Assembly (NCBI GenBank): GCA_003254905.1
Contig: QANU01087068.1
Coordinates: 516,248-580,247 of the forward strand
Length of the DNA stretch: 64,000 nucleotides
Direction: 5' to 3'
Source of the DNA: Nissolia schottii
Lineage: Eukaryota; Streptophyta; Magnoliopsida; Fabales; Fabaceae
Each line of letters starts with the position of its first letter. Position 1 is the first letter of the stretch. Shown here piece after piece: positions 1 to 13,799 of this stretch. The translations under genes were made by a program, and so were the position numbers. The notes beneath the pieces are model-generated. The model was not told the origin of the DNA, searched no databases, and was given only the letters and a program-made list of their open reading frames with translations.

Positions 1-3000
1 GTTGTTGAATGACGTAAATACTAAGGAGTTGTTGTGTTTGGTTACCAGAGATGGAAAGGTGATACGGTTAGATCATTCTGCTACAGCTGACTCTTTTCTG
101 GATGCTGCAGTCCATGGATCCTCTTTCCATACAGCAGTGAATTTGCTATCTCTGTTCTCACTAGTTGGTGGAGAAAAGTATGTTCAATTGTCACTTCTAA
201 AATGCCATGCCCAACATGCATTTGAAGTCATGTTCAGAAACTTAATGGAAAATATTGAAGTTAGTGATGGCAAAGCTCTCCGGCCAGAGGGAGCTTTGTG
301 TAAAATGAAAATGTTACCTGAAGCCTCAACTGCTAAAATGACAAGTATGTTTAGCAAACACGTACATAAACTGAGTAAAGTAGTGTCCATTTTGTCAAGG
401 TTTATCCTTGATTGTCTTGGTTATCTACCTTCTGAGTTTCATAGTTTTGCTACTGATGTGTTGCTTTCTGGAATGCGATCTGTTTTCAAGGGTGCTGCTT
501 CAGCAATTTTATGTGAATGCAGCAATATGGAGCAACGTCTCATGCTTCATGAAGTAGGATGGTCTCTGGGTATTTCCGAGTGGATTGATGATTACCATGC
601 TATCATCTCAAATGATAATTCTGAAAAAGATGCCAAAACTGAAAAAGGCACAGGCCTGAAGCAGGATCAAGACATCTTGGATAAATTTTCTGTGGCTGAA
701 GCAAAAGTGACTGCATCAATTGAGGCTGGTGGGATCAACGAAGGGTGTGAAAATTCTATACTTGAATCTAACAGTGGCTGCTTGGATGGTTCTTTTCAAC
801 TTGTTGAAGATATGGATGCAGCTGCAGTCATTGAATCTATTAGGCGAGATGAATTTGGTCTAGATCCAAGTCTTTCTGATGTTGAGAATCGCATGTTGAA
901 GAAGCAACATGCTCGCTTGGGGAGAGCACTGCATTGCCTTTCACAAGAGCTATATTCTCAGGATTCACATTTTATTCTTGAACTGGTGAGGATTCCTTTA
1001 ATTTAAGAAGAGGGAAGGGAATGTACCAAAAAAGGAAAAAGAAGAGGGAAGAGAGAGTAAATTTTTCATTTTAAGAAAATATTGCTTAATTTAAGTACTT
1101 TTCAAAATTTAAAAAAAAAATGAAATCAAAGATCGTCATACTACTATTTTATAATCTTATTTTTTTGCTTTGGAAAAATTGTATGACTCTAAATTTAAAA
1201 TAAATAAAAAAATGTCTTCCCTTCCCTTTCCCTCCAAAACCCTTCATTCAATCATACCCTTAATTTTTTCATCTTGTGATTAAGAAGTAAGGCGGAATGG
1301 CGGATGTTTTGTAGTTCCCTGTCTTGGCTCTTGCTTCATATTGCTAAGGTTTAAAATTTATAATCTAATATAGACACCATAGCTAGCATTTCCTAAGAAT
1401 TTGAACTTTTGTAGTATGGGATGGGACAAATATAATATTGATGTAAAATAATGGTAAGTGGTAATATGTTGAAATTTGAAAATGTTTATCATATTTGATT
1501 GAATTTCTGGTTTTTTTAATATAGATAACATCATATCCACTCTATTTAAAACTTGTGGCATTCTGTATGGGTGAATGACTGGAGTGCAATTATTGGCTGT
1601 TTGATTTATCTTTTCATTATCATTTTGCACTGTTTATGAAGGGTTGACTTTGATAAATATTCATGTGTAAGATCCATTCTCAACATTTAAATTTGGTTTG
1701 ATGTTTATTGGTGAGGTTGTTGGCAGCTTTCAGAGTTAATATATTCTACTCATGTTTCTAAGGAATGATTGTTCCTATTGGTTCAGGTTCAAAATGCAGA
1801 TGATAATAATTATCCAGAGAATGTGGAACCAACTCTAACCTTTATTCTGCAAGATTCTGGTATTGTTGTATTGAATAATGAGCAAGGTTTCTCTGCTCAG
1901 AATATGAGAGCACTCTGTGATGTTGGAAATTCAACAAAGAAAGGATCTAATGCTGGATACATAGGGAAGAAAGGCATTGGCTTCAAGTCTGTATTCCGTG
2001 TATGTCATCGATTTTTTTCCTCCCCAAAATACTATTTTTCTTTGATCCATTTATCGTTGCAAATCCTTTCCCCATTTATTTCTTATATTCTTCAGATAAT
2101 GAGTTTCATTAATTTTGGTTGGTTTCACTGCAGGTCACAGATGCTCCTGAAATTCATTCCAATGGTTTTCATGTTAAATTTGACATTGGTGAAGGCCAGA
2201 TTGGTTTTGTTCTGCCTACGGTGGTACCTCCTCGTGATATTGGCCTGCTTAGTAGAATGGGATCTATTGATACTGAGTCCTTCTTTGATAATCCGTGGAA
2301 CACATGCATTGTGCTGCCATTCAGATCTCATATATCAGAAGGAGTTGTCATGAATAGCATTATGACTATGTTTTCAGATCTTCATCCTTCATTGTTACTG
2401 TTTCTTCACCGCCTTAAGTGTATCCAGTTAAGAAACTATCTTAATGATACACTTATTGTTATGAAAAAAGAAATTTTAGGAGATGGTATCATTAAGGTTT
2501 CTCATGGGAAAGAGAAAATGGCATGGTTTGTCGTATCTCAGAAGTTGCAGACTAATTCCATTCGCTTTGATGTGCAAACAACTGAAATCTCTATGGCGTT
2601 TACTCTTCGAGAATCAGATGATGGATACAGTCCGTGTTTAGATCAGCAGCCTGTTTTTGCATATCTTCCTTTGAGAACATATGGCCTGAAATTTATTCTT
2701 CAAGGTGATTTTGTTCTTCCATCATCTAGAGAGGAAGTAGATGGAGATAGTCCATGGAATCAGTGGTTATTGTCAGAGTATCCTAATTTGTTTGTCAGAG
2801 CACAGAGAGAATTTTGTGCACTTCCTTGTTTTAAGAGTGAGCCAGGAAAGGGATTGTCTGCTTTCATGAGCTTTGTTCCTTTAGTTGGGGAAGTGCATGG
2901 ATTTTTCTCCAGTCTTCCTCGTCTGATTATTACAAAACTACGTCTGACGAATTGCTTACTTGTTGAGGGTGACAACAATGGATGGGCCCCTCCATGCAAG

Positions 3001-6000
3001 GTATTGAGTGGTTGGACTGACCAGGTGCGCGATCTTCTACCTGATAACATACTTCTTGAACACCTCGGGCTCAAATACTTGGATAAAAATATAGTATTAT
3101 CTGATAGACTAGCAAGGGAACTAGGCATCGAGGAATTTGGCCCCAATATTCTTGTTCGAGTGCTGTCATCTTTATGTCACACAAAGACTGGGATAATGTC
3201 GTTGGGTATGAGTTGGTTGACTTCTTGTCTAAGTACACTCTATGTAACAATATTTAATTCATCTGGCTCAATGTCAGCTAATTTTGAAATAAGAGAGGAT
3301 GTTCTAAAATGTCTTCGAAAAACTCCATTTATTCCACTTTCAGATGGTACATATAGCTCAGTGGATGAAGGCACTATATGGCTACAGTCCAATACTCTAA
3401 GCACAGGTTTTGATGGTGAGCATAAAATTGAAGCTTTCCCTAATATATATGCTATGCTACGGACTGTAAACCCTTCCCTTTTTTCTGCATCTTCTGCTGA
3501 TACTTCAAGCTTGAATATGACTTTCTTGGACAATGTTACCCGGCTACTTCAGAGTATTGGTGTTCAACAGTTGTCTGCGCATGATGTTGTGAAGCTGCAT
3601 ATTTTACCAGCTTTGTCTGATGAAACTATGGCAAATAAGAACAAAATGTTGATGGTAGAATATATATGTTTTTCAATGCAGCACCTAAAGTTTACCTGTT
3701 CGGATTGTTTCATTGAGAGGGAGCATATAATCTCAGAGTTACAAGGTAAATCTTTGATATTGACAGATTGTGGTTTTAAATGTCCTGCTGAGGTTCCAAT
3801 TCATTTCTGTGCGGGTTACGGAAATCCTGTCAATTCCAAAATGTTGGCTGATTTTGTGAATATGAGGTGGTATGAGATAGACATAAGCTATCTAAAGCAC
3901 CCGGTAAATGGGTCATTTTCATCTGCAATGATGAAGTGGAGGGAATTTTTTGAGAAGATCGGTGTCACAGATTTTGCCCAAGTAGTTCAGGTGGATAAGA
4001 GTGTTGCTGATGTATCTGATGCCACTTTTAAGCATGTTATGTGGGATAGGGGTCTAATTTCTCCTGATTCAAGAGTCAAAGATTGGGAATCCCCAGAATT
4101 ACAGCAGTTAGTGTCCTTATTGTCTAAAAGTGGAAATCAAGAGAATTGTAAATATCTCTTAGAGTCTCTTGATAAATTATGGGATGCTTGCTATAGTGAT
4201 AAAACTACTGGTTATTTCTACCCTAAATCTGGTGGAGATGGATATCCCTTTAAGTCTGCTTTTATAAGCAGCTTATGTGATGTCCAGTGGGTTGCATCAA
4301 CCATGGATGGTGAGCTTCACTATCCTAAAGATTTATTTTATGATTGTGAAGCAGTCCAAACTATCCTTGGAGCTTTTGCACCATATGCTGTTCCAAAGGT
4401 TAGTTTCTTTATTTTATGGTGTAATTGTAAATTGGAAAATAGTTTTTAACTGGAAACTTTGGGACTTGGGTATTAATTTTTGATAGGTTATATGGGTAAT
4501 TGGATATGTTATCCCTATGTTTGATCAGGACTGTATTTCCTTTTCTGAATTTTGATTTTGCATGTATCAAGTTTGGGTTCCTTGTCCTGGTAGTTTAAGT
4601 ATTTTTCATATGAGCCATATTTTGTCAATGGGATGTCAGCTAAATATTGAATTTAACATTTGAAAAATTGTAGTGTTTATCAACATTTTCTTTGGGGTTC
4701 TTTTTCTCAATCAATGTCTGTGTACCTATGTATTTGGGTTTTGAATGATGCGACACTGCGTTGTTCAAAAAATGAATGGAGATGGTCCTGATATCACTAT
4801 GTTTTCTGTATCAAATCAGGTGAAATGTGAAAGGTTGGTAACTGATATAGGGCTTAAGACTAGAGTTACTCTTGGTGACATTAAGGATATTCTTAAAGCC
4901 TGGAGAAAATCATCAAGGACTCCATTCAAGGCCAGGTATGCTCCTGTTAAGCTTTTGCATGGTGACTGTTTGTGATCACCACTACTTATCTACCAGTGAC
5001 CAGTGTTTATCACTCCTCTTGGTGAAAATATCTTCATCTAAGGATGTCACAACCATTGCCGTGAAAATGCTTCAAATATAACACTTTTTTGTGCATTGTT
5101 TTGTTACGAATACCAATACCAATGCTGGTTATGCTGATGGTCAAAATGGAACATGGGAAAAGAAAATCAGCAATGTTTGCATATATACAAGCTATTGGAA
5201 ACTATTGAACCATTAACTTGAAACTTAAACTTTCTAATAATCCGTTGTTATCCATTATATTTCAAAGATATATGCTTTATGAAGATGCATATTACATTTC
5301 CTAAAACAAATTATCAAACTCATACCTAATCCATTCTTATAATTATATTTTTAAATAATAATATAGTAATGTGTATTATCCTATGTTAAAGCCTAAGAAT
5401 ATGGTTAAAGTCGGCTATGTGTCAAACAATGCATTGTATCCTGTGAAAAAAACCAAATTATCCGAAAATCCATTTAGATCAAGATCAGCTCTTAAGGTTC
5501 TTTTTGGTCTTAATTGGATTATCTTCCATTTGTTCCACTTAATTCACTGGAGCCTCTATTGGTCTTTCTCACATGACATGACCAAACCGCCTTAGGTAAG
5601 TTGTTACCATCTTCTCCTCAATAACCAAAGTGGACTGTCACAGCTATTTAACTTCCAATTGAGTGATGTCTTATTTTCCTTACTTTGTGAAAGTTTACTT
5701 TCAACCATCCTTAGACTAACCAGAGTAATTGCAGTCTGAGTTAAATTAAACCGAAATTCATTATGTGAGCTAAAATAAAATCTTGAAAATGATTTGTTTT
5801 GTTGGTGAATTCAATCAATCCAAATTCCCGAAGTTCCTCTTACATTTAGTTTTGAGACAGCAACAGATCATAATATGAGACTATTTTTCCAATTACATGG
5901 GGAGTAATTATTTTGTTTGATGCTCTTTAGTGAACAACTTTTCATTGACAATATATGATAGTGGATAAGATAACCCCTGAAACAGTGGGGAGCCAAAAGT

Positions 6001-9000
6001 ATCGAGAGAACAATGCTGGGATGGTTCTGTAGACATTTACCTCAAGTCTTTTGCTTTTGTTAGGATTTTCATCTGCTTTGGTATGTCCCAAGTTTTGCTT
6101 CAGTTATAATGGTGTTTTGAGTCTTGATGGTTTTATTCTAATTTTGTAGGAATTTTGTTATGAAAAAGACACTTTTAGGACTCTGAAGTTATACTTTGAG
6201 TATCTGTTCTTTCTTCTTTTTATTTTAGTCATGTTTAAGTTACACAATTTGGCTCATTATTAATTTGCGCTTATTTGCCAGCATAACACAAATGTCCAAA
6301 CTGTATGCATTCGTGTGGAATGAAATGGCAACTTCAGAGCAGAAAATCATGGAAGATCTGATGTCTGGACCTTTCATATTTATCCCACACTCATCTGTGT
6401 CTAGGAATGATGATGTTGTGTGTGGGACATTTTTGCACCCAAATCAAGTTTTTTGGCATGATTCAACTGGCTCTGCAAACAAGTCGTTGGGCACTATTTA
6501 CCCTGGCCTTCGTGGTTTCTTTGTTGACGAGTGCAGAGTACAAGAGGCACCGCCTTTACGAAGCTACATGCAAATTTTGATGCAGTTATCAACCATCACT
6601 TTACCTTCACAAGCAGCAGATAAAGTAAGTTTCAAGCAATAGTTAATAACCGATTTCTTTTGGCAAACATGTTCTTAATGTGTCTGCTCTCTCTCTCTCT
6701 CTCTCTCTCTCCAGATTTTCCAAGTTTTCCTTAAGTGGGCAGATGGACTGAAATCCGGTTTGCTTAGCGTTGATGATGTCATATATTTGAAAGAATGTCT
6801 TTCAAAATTGGAATTTCCAGTTCTTCCCACTATACAAGATAAGTGGGTTTCACTGCATCCGTCCTTTGGTCTTGTGTGCTGGTGTGATGATAAGAAGTTG
6901 AAAAAAGAATTTAAGAATGCAGATAACATTGACTTTCTGTACTTTGGTGAGCTAACCGAGGATGATTCAGAAAAGGTTCTAGAAAAAGTTTCCATCCTCA
7001 TGAAAAACTTAGGCATTCCAGCTATCTCTGAGGTATGATCAATGTTTCTCTTGGACTCTTATTTATTGTCACACTGCATGCATGCATGTGTTCTTATTTT
7101 ATTTTTCATTCATAAATTTTGTATTACACTTTAGTGCTTGATCGTATGATAATTTATATTCTCCTTCAATAGTTTAAATTAAGTTGAAGTGGTATAGAAG
7201 TGTTAGGCTTTCTACTGCAAGATCATTGGTTAAGAACCACAAATAATAATCACTAATTGGGTTCTTCTTAATTGTTTGAGCTTTTAGAATGCATTTATAA
7301 CATTGACATGTTAATAATAACAGCCCCTTTAAATTAGTTATATAGTATGCAACATGACGTAGTTTGCTTGGAGGAGGAACAGTATTAAAAGTGATTTTAT
7401 CACAGAAGTTCACTTTTATTTATAATTTGAGATTTTTCAAACCGACTTTTTCTAAGCTATCGTACTAAACAAACTGAAGATTTATAGTGCTTTTTCCCCT
7501 TTTACCTAATTGGGTTCTAGAATAAACCTTTATAGCACTGTATTCCCTAAGTGGGACCTGAAAACTCCCGAGCTGAAGTTGTCAATTAGCTCGAAGTTCA
7601 CTTTAAGAAATGCTTCAGTTACAAAAACAAATTGATGAAATTCCCACAAAATTAATGCATAGCTGGACATAAGCAACACCTACTGATAAAACTACCATGG
7701 CATCCTGGATAAACAAACAAACAACTGTTAGCAGTAAAATTAGGTTTTTCACTTATTTTGTTATCTGCTGAAATATCCTAATTATCTTTATGACCTTGAC
7801 CTTGTCAGTTATGCAGGATTAATTTACATTTTATTTGAGAAATAAGTAACTGATTAATTTTACATTAATGCATTTACTTTGCAGGTTGTAACTCGTGAAG
7901 CAATATGTTATGGTCTTGCTGATTGTAATTTGAAAGAGTCATTGGTAAACTGGACTCTACCATATGCTCAGCGCTACATTCATAAACTACACAGTGCTAG
8001 ATATGTTCAACTCAAGCAGTCTAATTTTGATATTGTGAACCGTCTTAAAATTATTGTTGTTCAGAAGCTTTTCTATAAGAATGTTATAAAGAGTTGTGGT
8101 GCTGAATCAAAAGAGAGAGTTGAATGTAATTGTCTTCTGCAGGTATGTTGGAATTCATAATTTTTTCATCTGAAGGAGTCATAATATTTATTTGGATGGG
8201 TGTTAGTGATAGAAACTGACAAGAAAACCTGACGATAGTGTCTGCTTGCCTTCCAATATAAAAATATGTAAAACTAAGGCTGGCTTTAGTTTAGGGTCCA
8301 TTTGTATTGCCTGTATTAGAAACTTCAATTGCAAGCTTCAATTGAACATTCTGTTAAATGAAAAATTGAATTTAAAACACATTTTCCTCATACTTTTCGT
8401 TCTTATCTTCACATCTGAAGTCTGAAAAAGTTCCATGCTTTTTGGATTGACGGAACAAGTTCCTTGACATAATTATACTCTCAAGTCTATATCATCATGA
8501 ACTCAAGTGATTTATAAGTTTAGTACTGTATCATTAGACTATTTGATTGAAAGCATTGGTGATTTTATTCTTTAAACAGATCAAGCAATCACTTTGCCTA
8601 AAAAGAAAAAATTAAAAAAATAATAAAATAACTTAATAACTGCACATCACAGCTTAGCTTCTTACTGCAGATCACTACTTTGTCTTGCTATGAAGCTTCC
8701 CTTCCTGACTTTATCCTTATAAATGTGTGTGTGTGTTTATGTTGCTTACAGGAAAATATCTTGTACACCACCCAAGAATCAGATTATCATTCCTTGTTTA
8801 TGGAGCTTTCTAGTTTATTAATTGGTGGGACTTCTGAATTGCACTTGGCAAATTTCCTTCATATGATAACAACCATGGCAGAAATTGGGTATTCTAAGGA
8901 CCAAATGGAATTTATAATATTGAATAGCCAAAAGGTTCCTGAACTCCCAGATGGAGAATCTGTTTGGGAACTATCTTCTGTGTCGCCACCGGCAGAGACC

Positions 9001-9852
9001 GACCTGTTGCAACCCATAGATCACGTGCCATCAGACCATGTGCCATCGATAAATGAACACATCTTTCCAAGAAGGAAGGCTGGAGTAAACTCAAACTGGC
9101 CGCCTGCTGATTGGAAAACTGCACCAGATTTTAATTATGCCCGTGCCAAGGGCTTGAAGACTCAAGCTGCCCATATTAGCAACTTTTCTGAAGTGAAGGA
9201 TGATAATCCTGAAAGCGTTACTGCTCGACCTGTTTGTGCCGAGCAAGGATCAGTTTCTGTCGATTGGACTATTAAAGATGATCCGGCATCAAGTTCAGTG
9301 GCATTAGTGTTGCAAGAAAACGACAACTTGGAGGATCAATCCAACCATGATTTTGAGCCGAATGCTTCTGCTCTCCTTGCTGGATGTGATCCTGTTTTAG
9401 GGGAAGCTCTGGATGAAGCTCAGCCGAGCTCATCATCAGCTTTTAGCATGAGAGACCGGCTTCAAGCCGGCACCTTTGATGCAGCACAAGCAAAGGCAAC
9501 CGGCCTATTAGGCGAACGTCTTGCATGCAAATACTTTGTTGAGAAAGTTGGCAAGGATGCTGTAAAGTGGGTTAATGAAATTGAGGAATCCGGGCTTCCA
9601 TATGACTTGGTCATTGGGGAGGAGACCAATAGAGAGTTCATTGAAGTTAAAGCAACCAGATCCGCAAGAAAAGACTGGTTCCACATATCAACAAGAGAAT
9701 GGAAGTTTGCAATGGATAAAGGTGAATCTTTCAGCATTGCATTTGTGGCAATAAAGGAAAACAATGTAGCAGAGGTCACAATATTCAAAGATCCAGTGAA
9801 GTTATGCCAACTACGCGAGCTGCAATTGGTTGTTATGATGCCAAGACAATAG
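1..9852 (+). CDS. NOV: NO VEIN-like protein, 3' part (GHKL ATPase + DUF3883)
   Basis: The gene enters from the left edge, so its start is missing. Exons by consensus borders are 1-985, 1787-1999, 2134-4398, 4820-4935, 6282-6624, 6715-7032, 7885-8142 and 8752-9852. They join in one frame of about 1865 residues, and Arabidopsis NO VEIN is longer, about 2700. The exon 1-2 junction builds the GHKL ATPase N-box (LVQNADDNNY), followed by ATP-lid motifs NEQGF and GKKGIGFKSVF. The last exon ends in a DUF3883 domain (about 9480-9800). It contains YDLVI and FIEVKAT, an acidic residue followed by ExK as in PD-(D/E)xK nuclease folds. Arabidopsis NO VEIN is a nuclear factor needed for leaf vein formation and auxin-dependent patterning. 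That role here is inferred from family membership. No in-frame stop was seen in any exon. Confidence 0.88.
5500..5720 (-). mobile_element. Decayed LINE (L1-type) relic in a NOV intron
   Basis: Inside the 1.3-kb intron between 4936 and 6281, the + strand shows phrases such as ACATGACCAAACC and ATCTTCTCCTCAATA. These resemble the reverse complement of the 3' part of plant L1 ORF2, a repeat common in plant introns. No open frame or poly-A end is visible. The call rests on resemblance only. Confidence 0.35.
6687..6711 (+). repeat. (CT)n microsatellite as polypyrimidine tract of a NOV intron
   Basis: About a dozen CT units run directly into the acceptor CCAG at 6711-6714. The microsatellite therefore serves as the polypyrimidine tract of this splice site. 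Confidence 0.9.
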
Positions 9853-10887
9853 AAGCAGATCTCTGTTGCCTCCTCCTAGCTGCTGCAATTACTGTTATGT
9901 TATACATGTTGAAGGTGTAAATACATGTTTCAATTTTACATGTAACATTATAGGATCCCAATTTTGATGGTCAACGATTTAGCAAACACTTCGAAAGATG
10001 CAAAACTGCATACTTTCCACAATGAATGAAATCATTCTCATTCTTTGAAATACTTCACCCAGAATAAACTTGAGTAGAAACAAGAACAAACAATAAAAAA
10101 AAATTCAAATTAGCTTGTTAAATAATTTGGAACGATAAAACCAAAATATAAAGAATAGAAAAAATTCCTAATCATGTAAGAAAATAAGTATATAAAATGA
10201 TGGCAAAGTAAAAAACTGACTGAAAAACAAGCGTAGATTGAAAAACCGAAAAGAATTTAGCTAAGTTTGAGAAAATTGCTTTTACAAAGCTAGTGCTTGG
10301 TGCTAAAGCTGCATGCTCCATGAATTACAATGAATTGAGGCATGATACAACCACGCATTTTATTCTATTTTAAAAAAAAATTAAAATGTCTAATTTTAGT
10401 AGACACCAGTCTTTCAAAAGAATATTTCATATCTTTTTTCTTAACACATACAAATTTAGCTATTGTAAATATATAAGATGTCTAGTTATAAACAACAGTT
10501 ACATATTTCAACCATATCTATATAAAATACTGTTATGATCTCAACTTCATGATATGTTCCGTTTCAAGCAGATATATATTACAATAAAAACTTTAACCTA
10601 TTGAAGTTATTTATGGGACTGAATGGTGTTTTCTATAATATAATTGAAATTAAAATTTGGCTAATTAGTTGTTAATCTTGTCTGTTATATTGAAGCTTAA
10701 ATTGTGAGTTGTGAAATACAAAGTCAAACATGCTCATTCTAAAAGCAAAAAAAACCTGGTGACAACAAAATGTACAATCACACCTGTATAGCTCGAGTCA
10801 TCTTGCTTCCTATATGTATAGAATTTTGATTCTCAAATCTATCTCCTCCCCCCTCTCTCTGGGAGGAACTTGTATTGTGAACAAAAA
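9853..10887. other. Intergenic, NOV to CHX
   Basis: AT-rich spacer holding the 3' end of the NOV transcript and the upstream region of the antiporter gene. A CT-rich run lies at about 10843-10860. I see no further gene. Confidence 0.6.
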
Positions 10888-13384
10888 ATGGAATTACATA
10901 CAAATGAAAGTATATATTATGCAGTTATAAAAAACAATGAATCCATCTACCAAGTTTGCTTTGTTGCTCCACCCCCTATTGTTTCAGATGGCATATGGGG
11001 TGATGGCAGGACTCCAATGAAGTCTTCGCTTCCGGTTTATGAGTTGCAGGTGCTTGTGATTTATGCTGTCACCCAACTCTGCCAGTTCTTCTTCAAGTTC
11101 TTGGACTTGCCTGTATTTATTTCACAAATGATGGTATAAGTACTCTCCTTTTACATAATTCCTATGTTTGAGCCCAAGCCTTATCTTAATGACAAATTTC
11201 CCTGGCTCACATTGTTAATTTATGTTTTTTACAGCAATAGAGAACAAAATAAAACTCAAATTTGTCGTAGGATAAGGGAAAACATTTTAGAGAGGTTTTC
11301 CATTCATATCATCGGCATAACAAGCCTAAAACCAATCCAAGATATATGAAAAAAGTAAAACAATATATATTTTTTCGAATAGCCGAGCGAATTATGTCTT
11401 TATTTCATAATTTTCATCCAATAATAGTTTCTGAAATATATTTTTTTTACTACGTAACATTACTCAACTTACAAACAATTTTTTGTTACCCTTGGTTGCA
11501 TGTAGTTTATACAAATAATCTAATTCCATGACCCCTTCAACTCATATAGAAAGCTCATTAATCTCTTCATAACTAGCAACATGTCTGAGAAAAAATTGTA
11601 TCCATTTTTGCAGGCAGGCATAATTCTAGGTCCTTCAATTCAAAATGAGACAGTGGACAAGTTCAAGAAGTTGCTGTTCCCATTTGGAAGCCAAGACACG
11701 CTTGCATCCATATCATCTCTTGGTTATGTACTTTACATCTTCTTAGCTGCTGTACAAATGGACATGAGCATGATAGCAAGGGTTGGACACAAGGCATGGA
11801 CCATCGCACTGATTGGATTGGTTGTTCCTATACTCATTTGTATCCCAATAGCGCTCAACGTGTCTCCGGAGATACGCGAATCCACGGGGAAACAATTGTT
11901 TGATCTTCCTGTTGTAGTGGGATCACACACTGCTGCCTCATTTGCAGTCATTGCATCCCTCCTCAATGAGCTTAAGATCACTAACTCTGAGCTCGGAAGG
12001 TTGGCGCTGTCCTCGGTGTTGCTAAGTGATGTGGTGACCTTAACTTGTTCAAGTACCATCACTGCCATAAAATTTACTGACCCAAAGTGGAGGGTATTCT
12101 GCCTGACATCATTGATTGCCGTGGTTGTCTTTGTTCCATTAATCTTCCGGTGATGTTTTGGATCATCAAACATACCCCAGAAGGAAGATCTGTGAAGGAT
12201 GGTTACATCTACATGATCATTATAATGGTCTTTGCTTTAAGGTTATGCTGCAAACAAAATAAGGCAAGAATTCGTCCTAGGAGCTTTTGTTTTGGGGTTG
12301 GCCGTGCCAGAAGGACCCCCATTAGGGTCTGCATTGGTTAAGAAACTTCATTTTTTTGGCAACTGTTTCTTCTTGCCAATTTTTGTGACCTGCGGCATGA
12401 TGAAGGCGGATCTTTCGCTGGTGGATGCATCGCCTTCAGCCTTAATGGTTGGTTTGTTTGTTGTTTTCACCCACTTTGTCAAAATAATCACATGTATTGT
12501 AACTGCCATCATTTGCAACCTGCCCTTCTTGGATGCTTTGGTTCTTGCCCTCATTTTGAACTGCAAAGGCATAGTTGAACTCTGCTTGTACACCCGCTTA
12601 TATGATGGAATGGTACTACTCTTAACCATAAATCTCACGTCATGTTTGAACAAGTCTTACAATTATTATATACATAAATGCGATCTTACATTTCATTTTG
12701 TGTGTGTGTGTGTGTATGTATGCATGCATGCAGGTTATTACTGGCAAAACTTATGCAGAGATGATGATCAGCATAATGGTCATAGCATCCGTGGTGAAAT
12801 GGTTGGTGAAGTTTTTGTATGATCCATCAAGAAAATACGCTAGCTATCAGAAAAGGAACATCATGAGCTTAAAACCAGGCTCAGACCTGAGAATACTTGC
12901 TTGCATTCATAAAAGATACCATACAACTGCTATAATAGATTTCCTTGGCCTTTGTTGTCCAACATCAGAACGCCCTATCGTTGTGCATGCAGTGCATCTA
13001 GTTGAGCTGATTGGAAGGTCCTCTCCCATTTTCATGATGCATCGGCATCAAAAAGTGGTTTCGAGCACCAAAAAGTCTTACTCGGACGATGTCATTCTCA
13101 CTTTCGACCTCTACGAGCATGAGAACCAAGGAGCAGCAACAGCAGACACCTACACAGCCTTGTCCCCAGCAGCACTGATGCATGAAGATGTTTGTCAACT
13201 GGCACTGGACAGAGTGGCGTCCCTTATGATTCTCCTATTCCACAGAAGATGGTCTAGTGATGGCGCCCTCGAATCTGATGACAAGAACATAATGTCCTCG
13301 AATCACAGTTATATTTCAGTTGTATTTATGATGAATCTGCCTAGCAGAAACTATCAGGAATGTATTATTAACTTTGGATTTTAG
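10888..13384 (+). pseudogene. CHX-type cation/H+ antiporter, frameshifted and C-terminally short
   Basis: Exons are 10888-11133, 11614-12612 and 12734-13384, starting at the ATG of MELHTNES. The encoded protein matches the CPA2 cation/H+ exchanger family of plant endomembranes and plasma membrane. It has membrane segments with LGPSIQNET, GSHTAASFAVIASLLNELK, a [14 protein letters not shown] loop and NCKGIVEL. The middle exon is broken twice. Near 12134 a base is missing, so the frame meets TGA at 12151-12153. Near 12240 an extra A restores the original frame. Between them the sequence reads sensibly in the other frame ([20 protein letters not shown]). The sum would be about 631 residues, while the family usually has about 800. 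After SLMILLFHRRW the family's cytosolic tail is replaced by an unrelated stretch and a stop. It is probably a recent pseudogene, but two sequencing errors could explain the frameshifts and not the lost tail. Confidence 0.8.
12699..12730 (+). repeat. (GT)n and ATGC-rich simple repeat in CHX intron 2
   Basis: GT units followed by repeated ATGC lead straight into the acceptor CAG at 12731-12733. Confidence 0.8.
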
Positions 13385-13799
13385 TAAATCGAAACCGTAA
13401 CGCTATCCATATTGACGTCAGTCAAATAGAAAACCTGTTTAAAGGTTGGAATTATATTCGGTGGAAAAAAAAATGTCCTGTGTTTGCTTAATAAAGAGAA
13501 AACACTACTATTAAGAAAGGAACAAAGTCGCCAATAACAATAGTCAATTTCTATGTAGTGACATAAATTGGTCGATCATAATCATGACCAAACTTTAGAT
13601 GTCGTATCACTATAATTTTACCAGAACATGTGCAGAATGTAATTCATAGAAAAATAAATTTAAACTACAAAGGAGAATTACAAATCATATGATATTAAAC
13701 TAGGGGGAAAAATTAACACTAAATCTAACTCCCAAGAGTAAGAGTCTAAACTTAAGACAGTTAAAGACTGAACAACAACGGTGGTTGAACTCCAAGCCT
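13385..13799. other. Convergent spacer between CHX and RabGGTB
   Basis: This holds the 3' ends of two convergent genes. I see no gene or clear repeat in it. Confidence 0.6.

Noticed and set aside
5371..5595. 74-codon open frame in a NOV intron
   Set aside because: It overlaps a LINE-like relic and lies between two well-supported NOV exons.
12087..12341. Separate small protein on + within CHX
   Set aside because: It is the shifted middle part of the antiporter exon, not an independent gene.
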